A stretch of 64,000 nt of DNA from Brachybacterium subflavum (GCF_009299795.1 NZ_VIGP01000006.1:254290-318289); one strand, 5' to 3'. Positions 41,634-50,435 are shown, numbered from the stretch's first letter. Notes: generated by a model from the sequence alone, not told the origin. Translations and numbers: made by a program.

Positions 41634-42538
41634 GAGGTGTACGTCCTCGGATCCCACCGGTCGCGCACGGCGTCCCCGGCGACGTTGATCGACAGCACGG
41701 TCAGCAGCAGGGCGGAGCCGGGCAGGACGGCGAGCCACCAGGCGGTGCCCATGTAGAGCTGGCCGTCCGAGAGCATCGAGCCCCATGTCGCGATGCTGGA
41801 GGGGACGCCGAGGCCCAGGAAGCTCAGGGCGGCCTCGGCGAGGATGACCGTTCCCACCTGCAGCGTCAGGATCGTCATCAGGGGTCCGGTGACATTGGGC
41901 AGCATGTGGCGCGCCATGATCCTGTGCCCCGGCACGCCCATCACCTTCGCGGCCTCGACGAACTCGCGGGTGCGCAGCGAGATCACCTCGGAGCGCAGCA
42001 CCCGGGCGTAGGAGACCCAGCCGGTGATGCCGAGCACCATGATCACGTTCCACAGGCCGGGGCCCACGAAGCCGATCACCGCGAGCGCGAGCAGCAGCGT
42101 GGGGAAGGCGAGCTGGACGTCCGTGAGGCGCATGAGCACCCGGTCCGTCCATCCGCCCGTGTAGCCGGCGACGATGCCGATCACGGATCCGATCACACCG
42201 GACAGGAGCGCCGCGGTGATGCCGACGAGGACGGACACGCGGCTGCCGACGACGAGCCGGGCGAGGACATCCCGCCCGAGCTGGTCGGTGCCCAGCAGGT
42301 GGCCCGCCGTTCCGGGCGGGGCCAGGCGCTGCAGCAGGTTCTGCTCATCGGGGTCGCCCACCAGGAGCGGGCCGATGAGCGCGAGGAGGACGACGAGGGC
42401 GAGGAACCCGGTGGACAGCACCAGGGTGATGTCCGCGCGCCTGCGCCGGGCGGCGCCTCCCGCGCCGGACGCGGGCCCGGCGGGCCCTTCGGGGTCCGCG
42501 GGGTCCGGAGCGGTCAGGGGGATCTGCGTGGAGCTCAT
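41630..42538 (-). CDS. Oligopeptide ABC permease, DppC type
   Basis: The 302-residue permease has an N-terminal Pro/Gly/Ala-rich lead, then six membrane segments, with LLGTDQLGRDVLARLVVGSR (the DppC GTD..GRD motif) and the EAA-type loop EAAKVMGVPGHRIMARHMLP. Start and stop overlap neighbouring genes. It pairs with the DppB-type subunit. Confidence 0.88.
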   Translation of the reverse strand: MSSTQIPLTAPDPADPEGPAGPASGAGGAARRRRADITLVLSTGFLALVVLLALIGPLLVGDPDEQNLLQRLAPPGTAGHLLGTDQLGRDVLARLVVGSRVSVLVGITAALLSGVIGSVIGIVAGYTGGWTDRVLMRLTDVQLAFPTLLLALAVIGFVGPGLWNVIMVLGITGWVSYARVLRSEVISLRTREFVEAAKVMGVPGHRIMARHMLPNVTGPLMTILTLQVGTVILAEAALSFLGLGVPSSIATWGSMLSDGQLYMGTAWWLAVLPGSALLLTVLSINVAGDAVRDRWDPRTYTS

Positions 42539-43476
42539 GCGTCACTCCGGACTCGGGGGTCGATGATGGCGTAGGACAGGTCGACCAGCAGGTTCACGAG
42601 GATGAAGGTCGCGGCGAACAGCACGACGGTGCCCTGGACGAGGGGGAAGTCCCGGGCGCTGATGGCGTCGATCGTGAGCCGGCCGATGCCGGGCCAGTTG
42701 AAGATCTGCTCGGTGAGGATCGCCCCGCCCAGCAGGGAGCCGAGCTCGAGGCCGAGCACGGTGATGACCGGCATGGAGGCGTTGCGCAGGGCGTGGCCCA
42801 TGAGCACTCGGGACTCGCCCGCGCCCTTGGCGCGCGCGGTCCGCACATGGTCCTGGCCCAGCACTTCGATCAGCGAGGAGCGCAGGAGCCGCGAGACCAC
42901 GGCGACCGAGAAGATCGCGAGCGTGGTGGCGGGGAGGATGAGATGCGCGGGCGTCCCGTAGCCGGCGGCGGGCAGCACCCGCAGCGTGACGCCGAAGAGC
43001 AGGACCAGCAGGATGCCGACCCAGAACGCGGGGGTGGACTGTCCCACCAGCACCCCGCCCATGACGACGCGATCCAGCGCGGTGCCGCGGCGCATGGCGC
43101 TGATGCTGCCCGCGAGGAAGGAGACCACGACGGTGATCAGCAGAGCGGCGGCGGCGAGCAGCGCGGTCGCGGGGATCCGCTCGAGGATCAGCGAGGTGAC
43201 GGGCTCCTTGTAGACGAGCGAGGTGCCGAGGTCGAGGTGGAGGATCCCGCCCAGGAAGTCCAGGTACTGCAGGGGGAGCGGACGGTCGAGCCCGAGGGTC
43301 TGCTTCATCTGGGCGACCTGATCGGCGCTCGCGTCGTCGGGCAGGAGCAGCGCCACGGGATCCCCCGAGGCGCGGGAGAGCACGAAGACCACGGTCACGG
43401 CCGCCCAGAGCACCAGCAGTGAGGAGATCAGGCGCGTCGCGGCGGCGCGCAGCAGTCGGCTGCGTCCCGGGGTCAT
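42535..43476 (-). CDS. Oligopeptide ABC permease, DppB type
   Basis: The 313-residue protein begins at an ATG at 43476 overlapping the binding-protein stop; the frame is open far upstream but overlaps that gene. DppB features are the first segment followed by LSRASGDPVALLLPDDASAD, then MKQTLGLDRPLPLQYLDFL, and the EAA-like loop RTARAKGAGESRVLMGHALR. Six membrane segments are visible. Confidence 0.88.
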   Translation of the reverse strand: MTPGRSRLLRAAATRLISSLLVLWAAVTVVFVLSRASGDPVALLLPDDASADQVAQMKQTLGLDRPLPLQYLDFLGGILHLDLGTSLVYKEPVTSLILERIPATALLAAAALLITVVVSFLAGSISAMRRGTALDRVVMGGVLVGQSTPAFWVGILLVLLFGVTLRVLPAAGYGTPAHLILPATTLAIFSVAVVSRLLRSSLIEVLGQDHVRTARAKGAGESRVLMGHALRNASMPVITVLGLELGSLLGGAILTEQIFNWPGIGRLTIDAISARDFPLVQGTVVLFAATFILVNLLVDLSYAIIDPRVRSDA

Positions 43477-45014
43477 CGGGCGGTCTCCATCGCGAGCGTC
43501 CCGTTCACGTTCGGCGTCCACTCGACGCGCGTGTTCGAGGCGAAGTTCTGGTCCGCCTGGTACAGGAACAGGAAGGGCGCTTCGTCGTGCAGCCACTCCT
43601 GCATGCGGTGGAACGTCTTCAGGCGCGTGTCCGGATCGATGGTCTGCTCGAGCGCGTCGATCATCTCGTCGGCCTCCGACGATCGGATCCTGCTGCGCTT
43701 GCGATCCGAGCGGATGTAGGACTGCATGGTGGCCTCTCCGTCGAGCGTCCAGCCGGTGCTTCCGGTGAGATACATGGATCCGAGCGACGAGGGGTCGTCC
43801 GAGGCGAGCCGCTCGGCGAAGGTGCCGGGCTCGAGGATCTCGAGCTCGAGGGTCACGCCGACGTCCTCGAGCATCCCGGCGAGGGCCTGGGAGATGAGCT
43901 GGTCCTTGTTCGAGGCGGTGAAGGACAGCGTCAGTCCGTCGGCGTGGCCGGCCTCCGCGAGCAGTCTGCGCGCCTCGTCGGGGTCCCGCTCCGGGGGCTT
44001 CACATCGGGGTCGTAGCCGAACGCCTCGCGGGGCACGATCGTGGCGGCCTCGCGCCCGGAGTCGTTGAGCACGGCGCTGATCAGCAGCGGCACGTCCACG
44101 GCATGGTTCAGGGCGCGCCGCACGCGGGCGTCCTTCAGGACCTCGTGCTCGGTGTCGAGCACCACGAAGTACATGCGGATGCCCGGGTGCGTGATGAGGG
44201 AGACGTCCTTGTAGCCCTCGAGCTGCAGTGCCGCCTCGGGGTCGAGGGCGGAGACCAGGTCGACGGCGTCGCTCTGGATGCCCGCGAGGGCCGACGCCGG
44301 GTTCGGCATCGCGGTGAAGTGCACTTCGTCGAAGGCGGGCCTGCCGTTCCAATGGTCGTCGTACGCGGCCAGGCGCAGCAGCTGGGCCTTGCGCCAGGAG
44401 ACGAAGCGGAACGGGCCCGTGCCGATCGGGTGCGCGGCGAAGCCCTCCGCGCCGACGTCGGCGAAGTGGGCGGCGGGCAGCATGACGCCGCCGAAGAGCG
44501 AGACCTTCTCGGGGATGACCGGGTCGGGCTCGGCCATCACGATGTCGACGGTGTGGTCGTCGATGATCTCGACGTGGTCCACGGAGCGCAGCTCGACGAT
44601 CGTGGATCCGGTGTCCGGGTCGATCAGCCGCTCGATCGAGAACTTCACGCTGCGGGCATCGAAGGGCTCGCCGTTGTGGAAGGTGACGTCCGTGCGCAGG
44701 CGGAAGCGCCAGTGGAGCTCGTCCGTGGCCTCCCAGTGGGTGGCCAGGCGGGGGACGAGCTCGTTCTGCGTATCGCGCATGGTGAGCGTGTCGAAGATGT
44801 TGATCAGCACGTTCATCCCGTCCAGGCCGCTCTCCAGGTGCGGGTCCAGCCCCGTGGGCTCGCTGGGCTGGGCGATCCTCAGGGCCCGGGCCCCGTCCGG
44901 ATCCGCGGCGGAGCCGCAGCCGGCCGTGAGGCCGACGGCGCCCAGCAGCGAACCGGCCGCCCCGAGGCGCAGCGCCGTGCGCCGGGTGGGCATGGGTGGT
45001 GCGGTCGGGCTCAT
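43473..45014 (-). CDS. Peptide-binding ABC lipoprotein (family 5 SBP)
   Basis: The 513-residue protein starts at the ATG at 45014, 28 bases from the first operator palindrome. It has a Tat-like signal (TRRTALRLGAAGSLLGAVGL) and lipobox TAGC at about residue 33. The mature body is a DppA/OppA-type binding protein: LRIAQPSEPTGLDPHLES, LVPRLATHWEATDELHWRFR, HNGEPFDARSVKFSIERL and the ARVRRALNHAVD motif. It heads the five-gene importer. Peptides or glycopeptides are likely cargo given the adjacent serine hydrolase and NagZ operon; the actual ligand is unknown. Confidence 0.87.
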   Translation of the reverse strand: MSPTAPPMPTRRTALRLGAAGSLLGAVGLTAGCGSAADPDGARALRIAQPSEPTGLDPHLESGLDGMNVLINIFDTLTMRDTQNELVPRLATHWEATDELHWRFRLRTDVTFHNGEPFDARSVKFSIERLIDPDTGSTIVELRSVDHVEIIDDHTVDIVMAEPDPVIPEKVSLFGGVMLPAAHFADVGAEGFAAHPIGTGPFRFVSWRKAQLLRLAAYDDHWNGRPAFDEVHFTAMPNPASALAGIQSDAVDLVSALDPEAALQLEGYKDVSLITHPGIRMYFVVLDTEHEVLKDARVRRALNHAVDVPLLISAVLNDSGREAATIVPREAFGYDPDVKPPERDPDEARRLLAEAGHADGLTLSFTASNKDQLISQALAGMLEDVGVTLELEILEPGTFAERLASDDPSSLGSMYLTGSTGWTLDGEATMQSYIRSDRKRSRIRSSEADEMIDALEQTIDPDTRLKTFHRMQEWLHDEAPFLFLYQADQNFASNTRVEWTPNVNGTLAMETAR

Positions 45015-45042
45015 GGCTCGCAGATCCCTCCTCGATGAGGAA

Positions 45043-45079
45043 TGCCATTCAATGGAACGGGTGTGCCACTCAGTGGCAC
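45043..45079. promoter_or_regulatory. Paired operators between the dpp operon and the IclR gene
   Basis: Two related palindromes share a centre C: CCATT-C-AATGG (centre 45050) within TGCCATTCAATGGAA, and GTGCCACT-C-AGTGGCAC (45063-45079, centre 45071, perfect). Centres are 21 bases apart, two helical turns, so dimers would bind on the same face. They lie between the divergent SBP (start 45014) and IclR (start 45103) genes, ideal for joint control by the IclR-type regulator. Confidence 0.7.
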
Positions 45080-45102
45080 GAATGTCGATTACCATAGTTG
45101 CC

Positions 45103-45750
45103 ATGGGTGAAGAGGTCAACGAGGCGGCGCGGTCCGTCGCGGACAAGGTGACGGCGCTCCTGCGTGCGGTGGGGAGCAGCGGCGAGCCGCTGAGCCTCGC
45201 TGCGCTGACCGCCGCGAGCGGCACGAGCAAGTCGACGTGCCGGCGGCTGCTCCTGGACCTGAGCGTCCAGGGGTACGTGCGCTCGCCACAGCGCGGCATG
45301 TACACGACGGGGCCGCGGCTGCAGGGCCTCGCGGCCTCCGTCGTGCGCGGGGACCGGATGGGCGGCGTGATCCGGGAATCGCTCGGCGCCCTCGCCCGCG
45401 CCACCGGTCACGTGGCTCTGCGCGTCGGCGTGCTCGACGAGCGGGCGGTGGTCCTGGACCTCGAGAACACCCAGAGCATCCCGCTCGACGTCCAGGTGGG
45501 TGAGGAGCTCCCGGCACATCCGGTCTGGGGCGATGACGGCGATCGCCGCGATCCGGGCGAGCCGGTCGACGAGTACCCGTCCCGGTCCCTGTGGACGCTC
45601 AGCGCTCCCATCGACGACGACGGCCGGGAACGGCTCGCGCTCGTGGGCCTCGCCTTCATGCGCCCGCAGAGCGCGAGCGCCGCCGACCTCCTGGCCTCGC
45701 ACGCGAGGACGCTGCGGGACATCGGGACCCGGGCTCGCGATGCCGGCTGA
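45103..45750 (+). CDS. IclR-type transcriptional regulator (short effector domain)
   Basis: The 215-residue protein starts at an ATG at 45103. The N-terminal winged helix is clear (LLRAVGSSGEPLSLAALTAA, then SGTSKSTCRRLLLDLSVQGY and MYTTGPRLQGLA). The effector domain that follows (GGVIRESLGALARATGHVAL, then RVGVLDERAVVLDLENTQSI) is abbreviated compared with the usual 250-residue IclR proteins. It diverges from the peptide importer across two palindromic sites and overlaps the downstream serine hydrolase gene. It is therefore the likely regulator of both. Confidence 0.8.
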   Translation: MGEEVNEAARSVADKVTALLRAVGSSGEPLSLAALTAASGTSKSTCRRLLLDLSVQGYVRSPQRGMYTTGPRLQGLAASVVRGDRMGGVIRESLGALARATGHVALRVGVLDERAVVLDLENTQSIPLDVQVGEELPAHPVWGDDGDRRDPGEPVDEYPSRSLWTLSAPIDDDGRERLALVGLAFMRPQSASAADLLASHARTLRDIGTRARDAG

Positions 45751-46753
45751 CACCGCCGCCGAGCTGACGGTCCTTCTCGAGACCGCTCGCGCTGCGGGGC
45801 AGTTCAGCGCCGCCTCGTGGGCGGTTGGATCCTCGTCCGGGACGCTCGGCAGCGGCGTGCTCGGCACGCCGAGCGAGGACGACGCGACCCCGATCGGCCC
45901 GCGCACCCGGTTCGACCTCGCCTCGGTGACCAAACCGATCGTGGGGCTCACCCTGCTGCGGCTGGCGGACCGCGGACTCGTCGCACTGGACGCGAGGGTG
46001 GGCGACGTGCTCGCGGACTGGCCGGACGGGCCCATGGCGCGCGCCGACCTCCGCTCGCTGCTCACGCACACCTCAGGAGCCCCGGGGCCCACCCCGCTGT
46101 TCCGCGAGCACGAGGACCGGGACTCCCTGCTGCATGCCCTCGCGCGATTGGAGTTCACGACTCCCGGCCGGTGGTGCTACTCCTCGATGGGCTTCATCGC
46201 CCTGGGCCTGGTGGCCGAGGAGGCGGGCGGCGCGGGGCTCGAGGCCCTGGTGCATCGCGAGATCACGGGTCCGCTGGAGATGGACGACACCCGCTACGGC
46301 CCCGTCGATCCCGGCGGCGCCGTCGCCACGGAGCGCTGCCCCTGGCGCGACCGGCTCGTGCGCGGCACCGTGCACGACGAGAACGCGGAGGTGCTGGGCG
46401 GGGTCGCCGGTCATGCGGGCCTGTTCGGCACGGCCGAGGACCTCGGCCAGCTCGGCGCCGCGCTGCTGCGGGGGAGCCTGCTCGAGCCCGACCTGCAGGA
46501 CGCGATGACCGGCCGGAGCGGCGGCCGTCCACTCGGCTGGTGGCCGCGCGAGCGCTGCGGCTTCCTCGACGGCACCTTCGGCGGGAGCGCCTACGGGCAC
46601 ACCGGCTTCACGGGCACCAGCCTCGTCATCGACCCGGATCGGGACCGCTGGTTCTGCCTGCTCACCAATCGCGTGCATCCGACGCGCGACCCCCGGGGCT
46701 TCGAGCACGTGCGCGCAGGCTTCCACGCGGCGGCCTCGCGCGGGACCTGGTGA
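45740..46753 (+). CDS. Serine beta-lactamase-like hydrolase (class C / D-aminopeptidase fold)
   Basis: The 337-residue protein starts inside the end of the IclR gene. It has the SxxK nucleophile motif in FDLASVTKPIVGLTLLRLAD (about residue 64), the Tyr motif WCYSSMGFIALG, and HTGFTGTSLVIDP in place of the KTG motif. No signal peptide is evident, so it acts in the cytoplasm. Relatives include esterases, D-aminopeptidases and DD-peptidases. Co-transcription with the peptide-importer regulator suggests action on imported peptides, perhaps containing D-amino acids; that is inference. Confidence 0.8.
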   Translation: MPADTAAELTVLLETARAAGQFSAASWAVGSSSGTLGSGVLGTPSEDDATPIGPRTRFDLASVTKPIVGLTLLRLADRGLVALDARVGDVLADWPDGPMARADLRSLLTHTSGAPGPTPLFREHEDRDSLLHALARLEFTTPGRWCYSSMGFIALGLVAEEAGGAGLEALVHREITGPLEMDDTRYGPVDPGGAVATERCPWRDRLVRGTVHDENAEVLGGVAGHAGLFGTAEDLGQLGAALLRGSLLEPDLQDAMTGRSGGRPLGWWPRERCGFLDGTFGGSAYGHTGFTGTSLVIDPDRDRWFCLLTNRVHPTRDPRGFEHVRAGFHAAASRGTW

Positions 46754-46813
46754 GCCGATCGGACCCCCGCCCCGGCCCGGTGAGGGGCATGCGCACCTTG
46801 GTACCCTCCAGCC

Positions 46814-47410
46814 GTGAATGAAGGATCGGCCGCGCAGCATCGGCCCAGGTACCACCATGGGGATCTGCCGGCGACTCTCGTGCGCACCGCGATCGCGATG
46901 CTCGACGCCGACGGCGACACGCACCTCTCGCTGCGCGCCGTCGCGCGCGAGGCGGGCGTCTCCAGCGCCGCCCCGTACCGTCATTTCCCCGACCGGCGCG
47001 CCCTGCTCGATGCGGTCTCCGCCGTCGGCTTCGAGGATCTGATGGCGGCGCTCGGCGCCGAGCATCCCGAGCCCGCCGACGCCTCGCAGCTGGCCGACGT
47101 CGGCGTCGCCTACGTGCGCTTCGCGCTCGGCCGCCCGGGCCTGTTCCGCGTCATGTTCCTGGGGGAGGGCGGCCGCACCGAGCCCGCGCGGCGTCGGATC
47201 ACCGAGCAGATCCACGCGCATCTCGATGCGGTGGTCCAGCGGGTCTTCGCCGTCGAGGAACCGACCCCGGTGACCACCGGGCTGTGGGCCCTGGTCCACG
47301 GCATGGCCTGCCTGTACCTGTACGGAAACCTGGTCCCCGCGACCGGCGACGAGATCGACGAGCGGGTGCGCACGACGGTCGCCGCGACCGTCGGCGTCCG
47401 GACCCGCTGA
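46814..47410 (+). CDS. TetR family regulator with WHG domain
   Basis: The 198-residue protein starts at a GTG at 46814. The N-terminal HTH is typical (YHHGDLPATLVRTAIAML, then LSLRAVAREAGVSSAAPYRH FPDRRALL split across helices 2-4). The C-terminal ligand domain begins near VGVAYVRFALGRPGLFRVMF, which is the WHG subtype often described as AcrR-like. It is convergent with the alpha/beta hydrolase of a three-gene operon and is the nearest regulator for it. A TetR-like palindrome lies at that operon's promoter. Confidence 0.82.
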   Translation: MNEGSAAQHRPRYHHGDLPATLVRTAIAMLDADGDTHLSLRAVAREAGVSSAAPYRHFPDRRALLDAVSAVGFEDLMAALGAEHPEPADASQLADVGVAYVRFALGRPGLFRVMFLGEGGRTEPARRRITEQIHAHLDAVVQRVFAVEEPTPVTTGLWALVHGMACLYLYGNLVPATGDEIDERVRTTVAATVGVRTR

Positions 47411-47413
47411 ACG

Positions 47414-47458
47414 GCCGACGGGGCGTGCCGGCGCGGTCTGCCGACAGGCCCCGTCGGC
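47414..47458. terminator. Bidirectional terminator hairpin
   Basis: GCCGACGGGGC (47414-47424) and GCCCCGTCGGC (47448-47458) form a perfect 11-bp stem with a 23-nt loop, between the convergent tetR and alpha/beta hydrolase genes. It can serve both directions. Confidence 0.6.
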
Positions 47459-47492
47459 TGCACAGCCCCGCCCCGCTCACGGGGCGGCGTCC

Positions 47493-48470
47493 TCAGTCCT
47501 GTGCGAGCGCGTCCCGCAGGAAGTCGATCGCGAGGCCGCGGGCCACACTCGCGGCTCGGGTGTCGCGCAGGCTGTCCAGGAGCAGGAAGTCGTGGACCAT
47601 GCCGGCCACGCGCACCGAGGTGACGTCGACCCCGGCCTCGCGCAGACGGTTCGCGTACATCTCGCCCTCGTCGCGCAGCACGTCGGCCTCATCGGTGATG
47701 ACGAGGCTGCGGGGGAGCTTCGCGAGGTCTTCGCTCGGTGCCTGCAGGGGCGAGGCGAACTTCTCCGCGCGCTGGGCGGGGTCGGTCGTGTACTGGTCCC
47801 AGAACCACTGCATGCCCTCGCGGGTCAGGTAGTAGCCCTCGGCGAACTGCAGGTACGACGGGGTATCGAAATCGGCGTCCGTCACCGGGTAGAGCAGGCA
47901 CTGGGCCTTCAGGCCGATGCCGCCGCGCTCGGCGTTCATCAGCGCGAAGACGGTGGACATGCATCCGCCCACGGACTCACCGGTCACGGCGATCCGTGAG
48001 GTGTCCATGCCGTGCTCCGCGCCGTGCGCGAGGACCCACCGACCCACCGCGTAGTTCTGCTCGACCTGCGTGGGGTACCTCGCCTCCGGTGCCCGGTCGT
48101 AGACGGGGAAGACGCCCACGGCGTGCGCACCCACGACGAGCTCGCGGAACAGGCGGTCGTGGGTGTGCTCATCGCCGAACACCCAGCCCGCGCCGTGGAT
48201 GTAGACCAGCACGGGCAGATCGCCCGTGACTCCCGCGGGACGGACGATCCGGGTGCGGACCGTGCCCCACTGGCCGGCGTCGACCTCGACCCATTCCTCC
48301 TCGACGTCGGGTCGCTCGACGCCCTCACCGCTCTGCAGGTCGGCGAGGATCGCGCGCCCCTGCTCCGGCGGGACCTCGTAGATGCGCGGGTGGGGATCGG
48401 TGTCGGCGCTCAGCTGCGCCGCCTCGGGCTCGAGGACGGGAGTGATCGGCTCGGGAAGGTTCGACATCAT
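47493..48470 (-). CDS. Alpha/beta hydrolase (hormone-sensitive-lipase type)
   Basis: The 325-residue protein starts at an ATG at 48470 with AGAGGAG ahead. It has the HSL-family oxyanion motif as YIHGAGWVFG, the nucleophile in VTGESVGGCMS, Asp in ITDEADVLRDEGE and His in GMVHDFLLL. This makes it an esterase/lipase for short acyl or lactone substrates. It is the last gene of an operon with a DJ-1-type protein and an NAD-binding epimerase-like protein. A role in reactive-carbonyl or xenobiotic processing would fit those neighbours but is not shown. Confidence 0.85.
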   Translation of the reverse strand: MMSNLPEPITPVLEPEAAQLSADTDPHPRIYEVPPEQGRAILADLQSGEGVERPDVEEEWVEVDAGQWGTVRTRIVRPAGVTGDLPVLVYIHGAGWVFGDEHTHDRLFRELVVGAHAVGVFPVYDRAPEARYPTQVEQNYAVGRWVLAHGAEHGMDTSRIAVTGESVGGCMSTVFALMNAERGGIGLKAQCLLYPVTDADFDTPSYLQFAEGYYLTREGMQWFWDQYTTDPAQRAEKFASPLQAPSEDLAKLPRSLVITDEADVLRDEGEMYANRLREAGVDVTSVRVAGMVHDFLLLDSLRDTRAASVARGLAIDFLRDALAQD

Positions 48471-48532
48471 GTCTCCTCTGGGTTGTACGAGGTGTGCGTT
48501 GTCGGTCGTCGGTGGCCGCTCGACGCGCTGTC

Positions 48533-49231
48533 TCAGCGGTCGAGCATCTCGATGCAGCGCTCGGCCAGGCGCTGCGAGCTCTGCGGGTTCTGGCCGGTCA
48601 GCAGGCTGCGGTCCTCCACCACGTGGGGACGGAGCGGCAGGCCGGACGAGAAGTCGGCCCCCTTCTCCTTCAGGCGGGTCTCCAGCCACCACGTCGCCTT
48701 CCATGCGAAGGGGTTCAGCCGCTCCTCCGCGTTGGAGAGCGCGGTGAGGCGACGTCCCGCGAACGGCCACGAGCCGTCTTCGCCCTCCGCGGTGAGCATC
48801 GCGGCGGGGGCATGGCAGAGCAGCGCGAGCGGGCGGTTCTGCGCGAGACGGCGGGTGAGGATCCGGCCGTCGGCCGCATCGTGGGCGAGATCCTCCATCG
48901 GCCCGTGGCCGCCGGAGTAGAACAGCAGGTCGAAGGCGTCGGGGTCGACCTCGTAGAGGTCCTCGGGCGACTGCAGCACGGGGCGGAGATCCTGGATCTT
49001 CCGGGCGATCCTCCGCGTGGTCCAGGGCATCCCGCCGGAGATGCCCAGGCTGAGCCGGTCGATCGTCGGGACCTTCGCGTCGGGGGTGGCGACGGTGACG
49101 TCGAAGCCCCGGTCCCGGAAGGCCTCGTAGGGGACGGCGAACTCCTCGGCCCATACGCCGGAGGGGTGCTCGGTGCCGTCGCGCAGGGTCCAGTGGTCGG
49201 CGCCGGAGAGCACCATGAGGACGGAGGTCAT
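48533..49231 (-). CDS. DJ-1/PfpI family protein
   Basis: The 232-residue protein starts MTSVLMVLSGADHWTLRDG at an ATG overlapping the upstream gene's stop. The nucleophile elbow LLCHAPAAML carries the family Cys, with a Glu early in the chain (SGVWAEEFAVPYEAF) and GGHGPMEDLAHD in the loop near it. This pattern matches the Hsp31/glyoxalase-III-like branch (class I glutamine-amidotransferase fold), which handles methylglyoxal or acts as a chaperone. It is the middle gene of a three-gene operon. Confidence 0.85.
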   Translation of the reverse strand: MTSVLMVLSGADHWTLRDGTEHPSGVWAEEFAVPYEAFRDRGFDVTVATPDAKVPTIDRLSLGISGGMPWTTRRIARKIQDLRPVLQSPEDLYEVDPDAFDLLFYSGGHGPMEDLAHDAADGRILTRRLAQNRPLALLCHAPAAMLTAEGEDGSWPFAGRRLTALSNAEERLNPFAWKATWWLETRLKEKGADFSSGLPLRPHVVEDRSLLTGQNPQSSQRLAERCIEMLDR

Positions 49232-50190
49232 CGGGAGGTCCCTTCGCTGGTGGAGGAGCTGCGGGAGGCGGCGTCCGCGAGGGCCTGCACCCCTTCGGCG
49301 TAGGTGGTGACGCGGAACGCGGGGAAGGCCCGGCGGAACTCGTCGGACAGGAAGATGTTGTTCACGGCGTAGCGGGGGAGCAGCTCCCAGATCTCCCGCA
49401 CCGGCTTCGAGACGAGGCCCGCGAGGCGGAACTGCCACGCCGGCATCACGGAGTAGTCGATGTCGCGGCCCCAGGCCCTCGCGCTGAGGTCGGCGATGAG
49501 GGTGCGGTAGGTCATCGGCGAGGGGTCGACGGGCAGGTGCCAGGTCCGTCCGAAGGCCGAGGGCGTGTTCCCGATCAGGGCCATGCCGCGGCTCGCGTCG
49601 GGCGTCCAGATCAGGGTGCGCAGGGTGTCATCGGTCAGGGGTGCGCGCGGCTTCTCGCCGCCGGTGATGCGGTCGAAGACCAGGGAGGTCGTGAACGACT
49701 GGGTCCTGCCGGGGCCGTAGAACTCGGGGGCGCGGCAGATGACGCCCTCGATCCTCTCCTGGTCGATGGCCTCGAGCAGCATCTCGGCGATCCTCGCGCG
49801 GACCACTGCCTTGCGGCCGACGGGCCGGAACGGGGTCTGCTCGCTCTGCGGGGTCGAGGTCTTGGGATACATGTACGTGTTGTCGAAGAACACGAGCTTC
49901 GTGCCGTGGGCGGCGCAGGCGTCGATGACGTTGCGCATCATCACCGGCAGCTGCTCGGCCCACAGCTTCCCGTCCGGCGGCAGACCGGCCGTGAAATAGG
50001 CGATCTCGCTGCCGGCGACCGCGCGGCTCGTCTGCTCCGCGTCCAGGAGGTCCGCGGCGAGGGTCGTGTCGGTCTCGTGGAGCGGGGTCGGATGTCTGCT
50101 GACCAGGCGCAGGTCCGTCGTGAACTCGTCATGGAGGGCGCGGGCGAGCTCCGTGCCGATCTGTCCGCTCGCCCCGAGGATCGTCTGCAC
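49228..50190 (-). CDS. NAD-dependent epimerase/dehydratase-like protein (SDR, atypical)
   Basis: I chose the GTG at 50190 (VQTILGASGQIGTELARAL) with GGAG 11 bases upstream; the frame extends to 50316 but the extra N-terminus is Arg-rich and would precede the promoter. The 320-residue protein has the Rossmann motif GASGQIG, a YFTAGLP loop, and an NTYMYPK segment where the catalytic Tyr and Lys of extended SDRs are expected. Later parts (ICRAPEFYGPG) match NmrA/epimerase-like proteins. Substrate unknown. It leads the operon with DJ-1 and hydrolase genes. Confidence 0.78.
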   Translation of the reverse strand: MQTILGASGQIGTELARALHDEFTTDLRLVSRHPTPLHETDTTLAADLLDAEQTSRAVAGSEIAYFTAGLPPDGKLWAEQLPVMMRNVIDACAAHGTKLVFFDNTYMYPKTSTPQSEQTPFRPVGRKAVVRARIAEMLLEAIDQERIEGVICRAPEFYGPGRTQSFTTSLVFDRITGGEKPRAPLTDDTLRTLIWTPDASRGMALIGNTPSAFGRTWHLPVDPSPMTYRTLIADLSARAWGRDIDYSVMPAWQFRLAGLVSKPVREIWELLPRYAVNNIFLSDEFRRAFPAFRVTTYAEGVQALADAASRSSSTSEGTSR

Positions 50191-50275
50191 CGGGCGGCTC
50201 CTTCCGGTCGTGGTCCGTCCTCGCAGGGCCGTCCGCCGCGGTCGGCGGGCACGGCGCGAGGTCGATGGCGCCCAG

Positions 50276-50292
50276 TGTAAGCAGTGTTGACA
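50276..50292 (-). promoter_or_regulatory. Promoter with overlapping TetR-like palindrome
   Basis: TGTAAGCAGTGTTGACA is an imperfect 17-base palindrome (six of eight pairs match). Read on the minus strand, TACACT at its edge looks like a -10 box about 80 bases before the epimerase-like start. The TetR regulator at 46814 is the nearest candidate to bind it. Both parts are inference from shape. Confidence 0.4.
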
Positions 50293-50435
50293 TTTGGCGT
50301 CGAGGGGGCGGCTCACGCGGGGCGATCCCCGCCTGAGATGACCGGCGTGCGCCGGAGGCCGGAGAATGGGGCGGGCCCGATGCGGCCGACGGGATGACGT
50401 CGGCCGAGGGCATCGTCGACGGAGCGGAGCGAAGC

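Noticed and set aside
43473-45404. Extended N-terminus of the peptide-binding protein
   Set aside because: The extension would run through the IclR operators and gene start and would destroy the lipoprotein signal; the ATG at 45014 is preferred.
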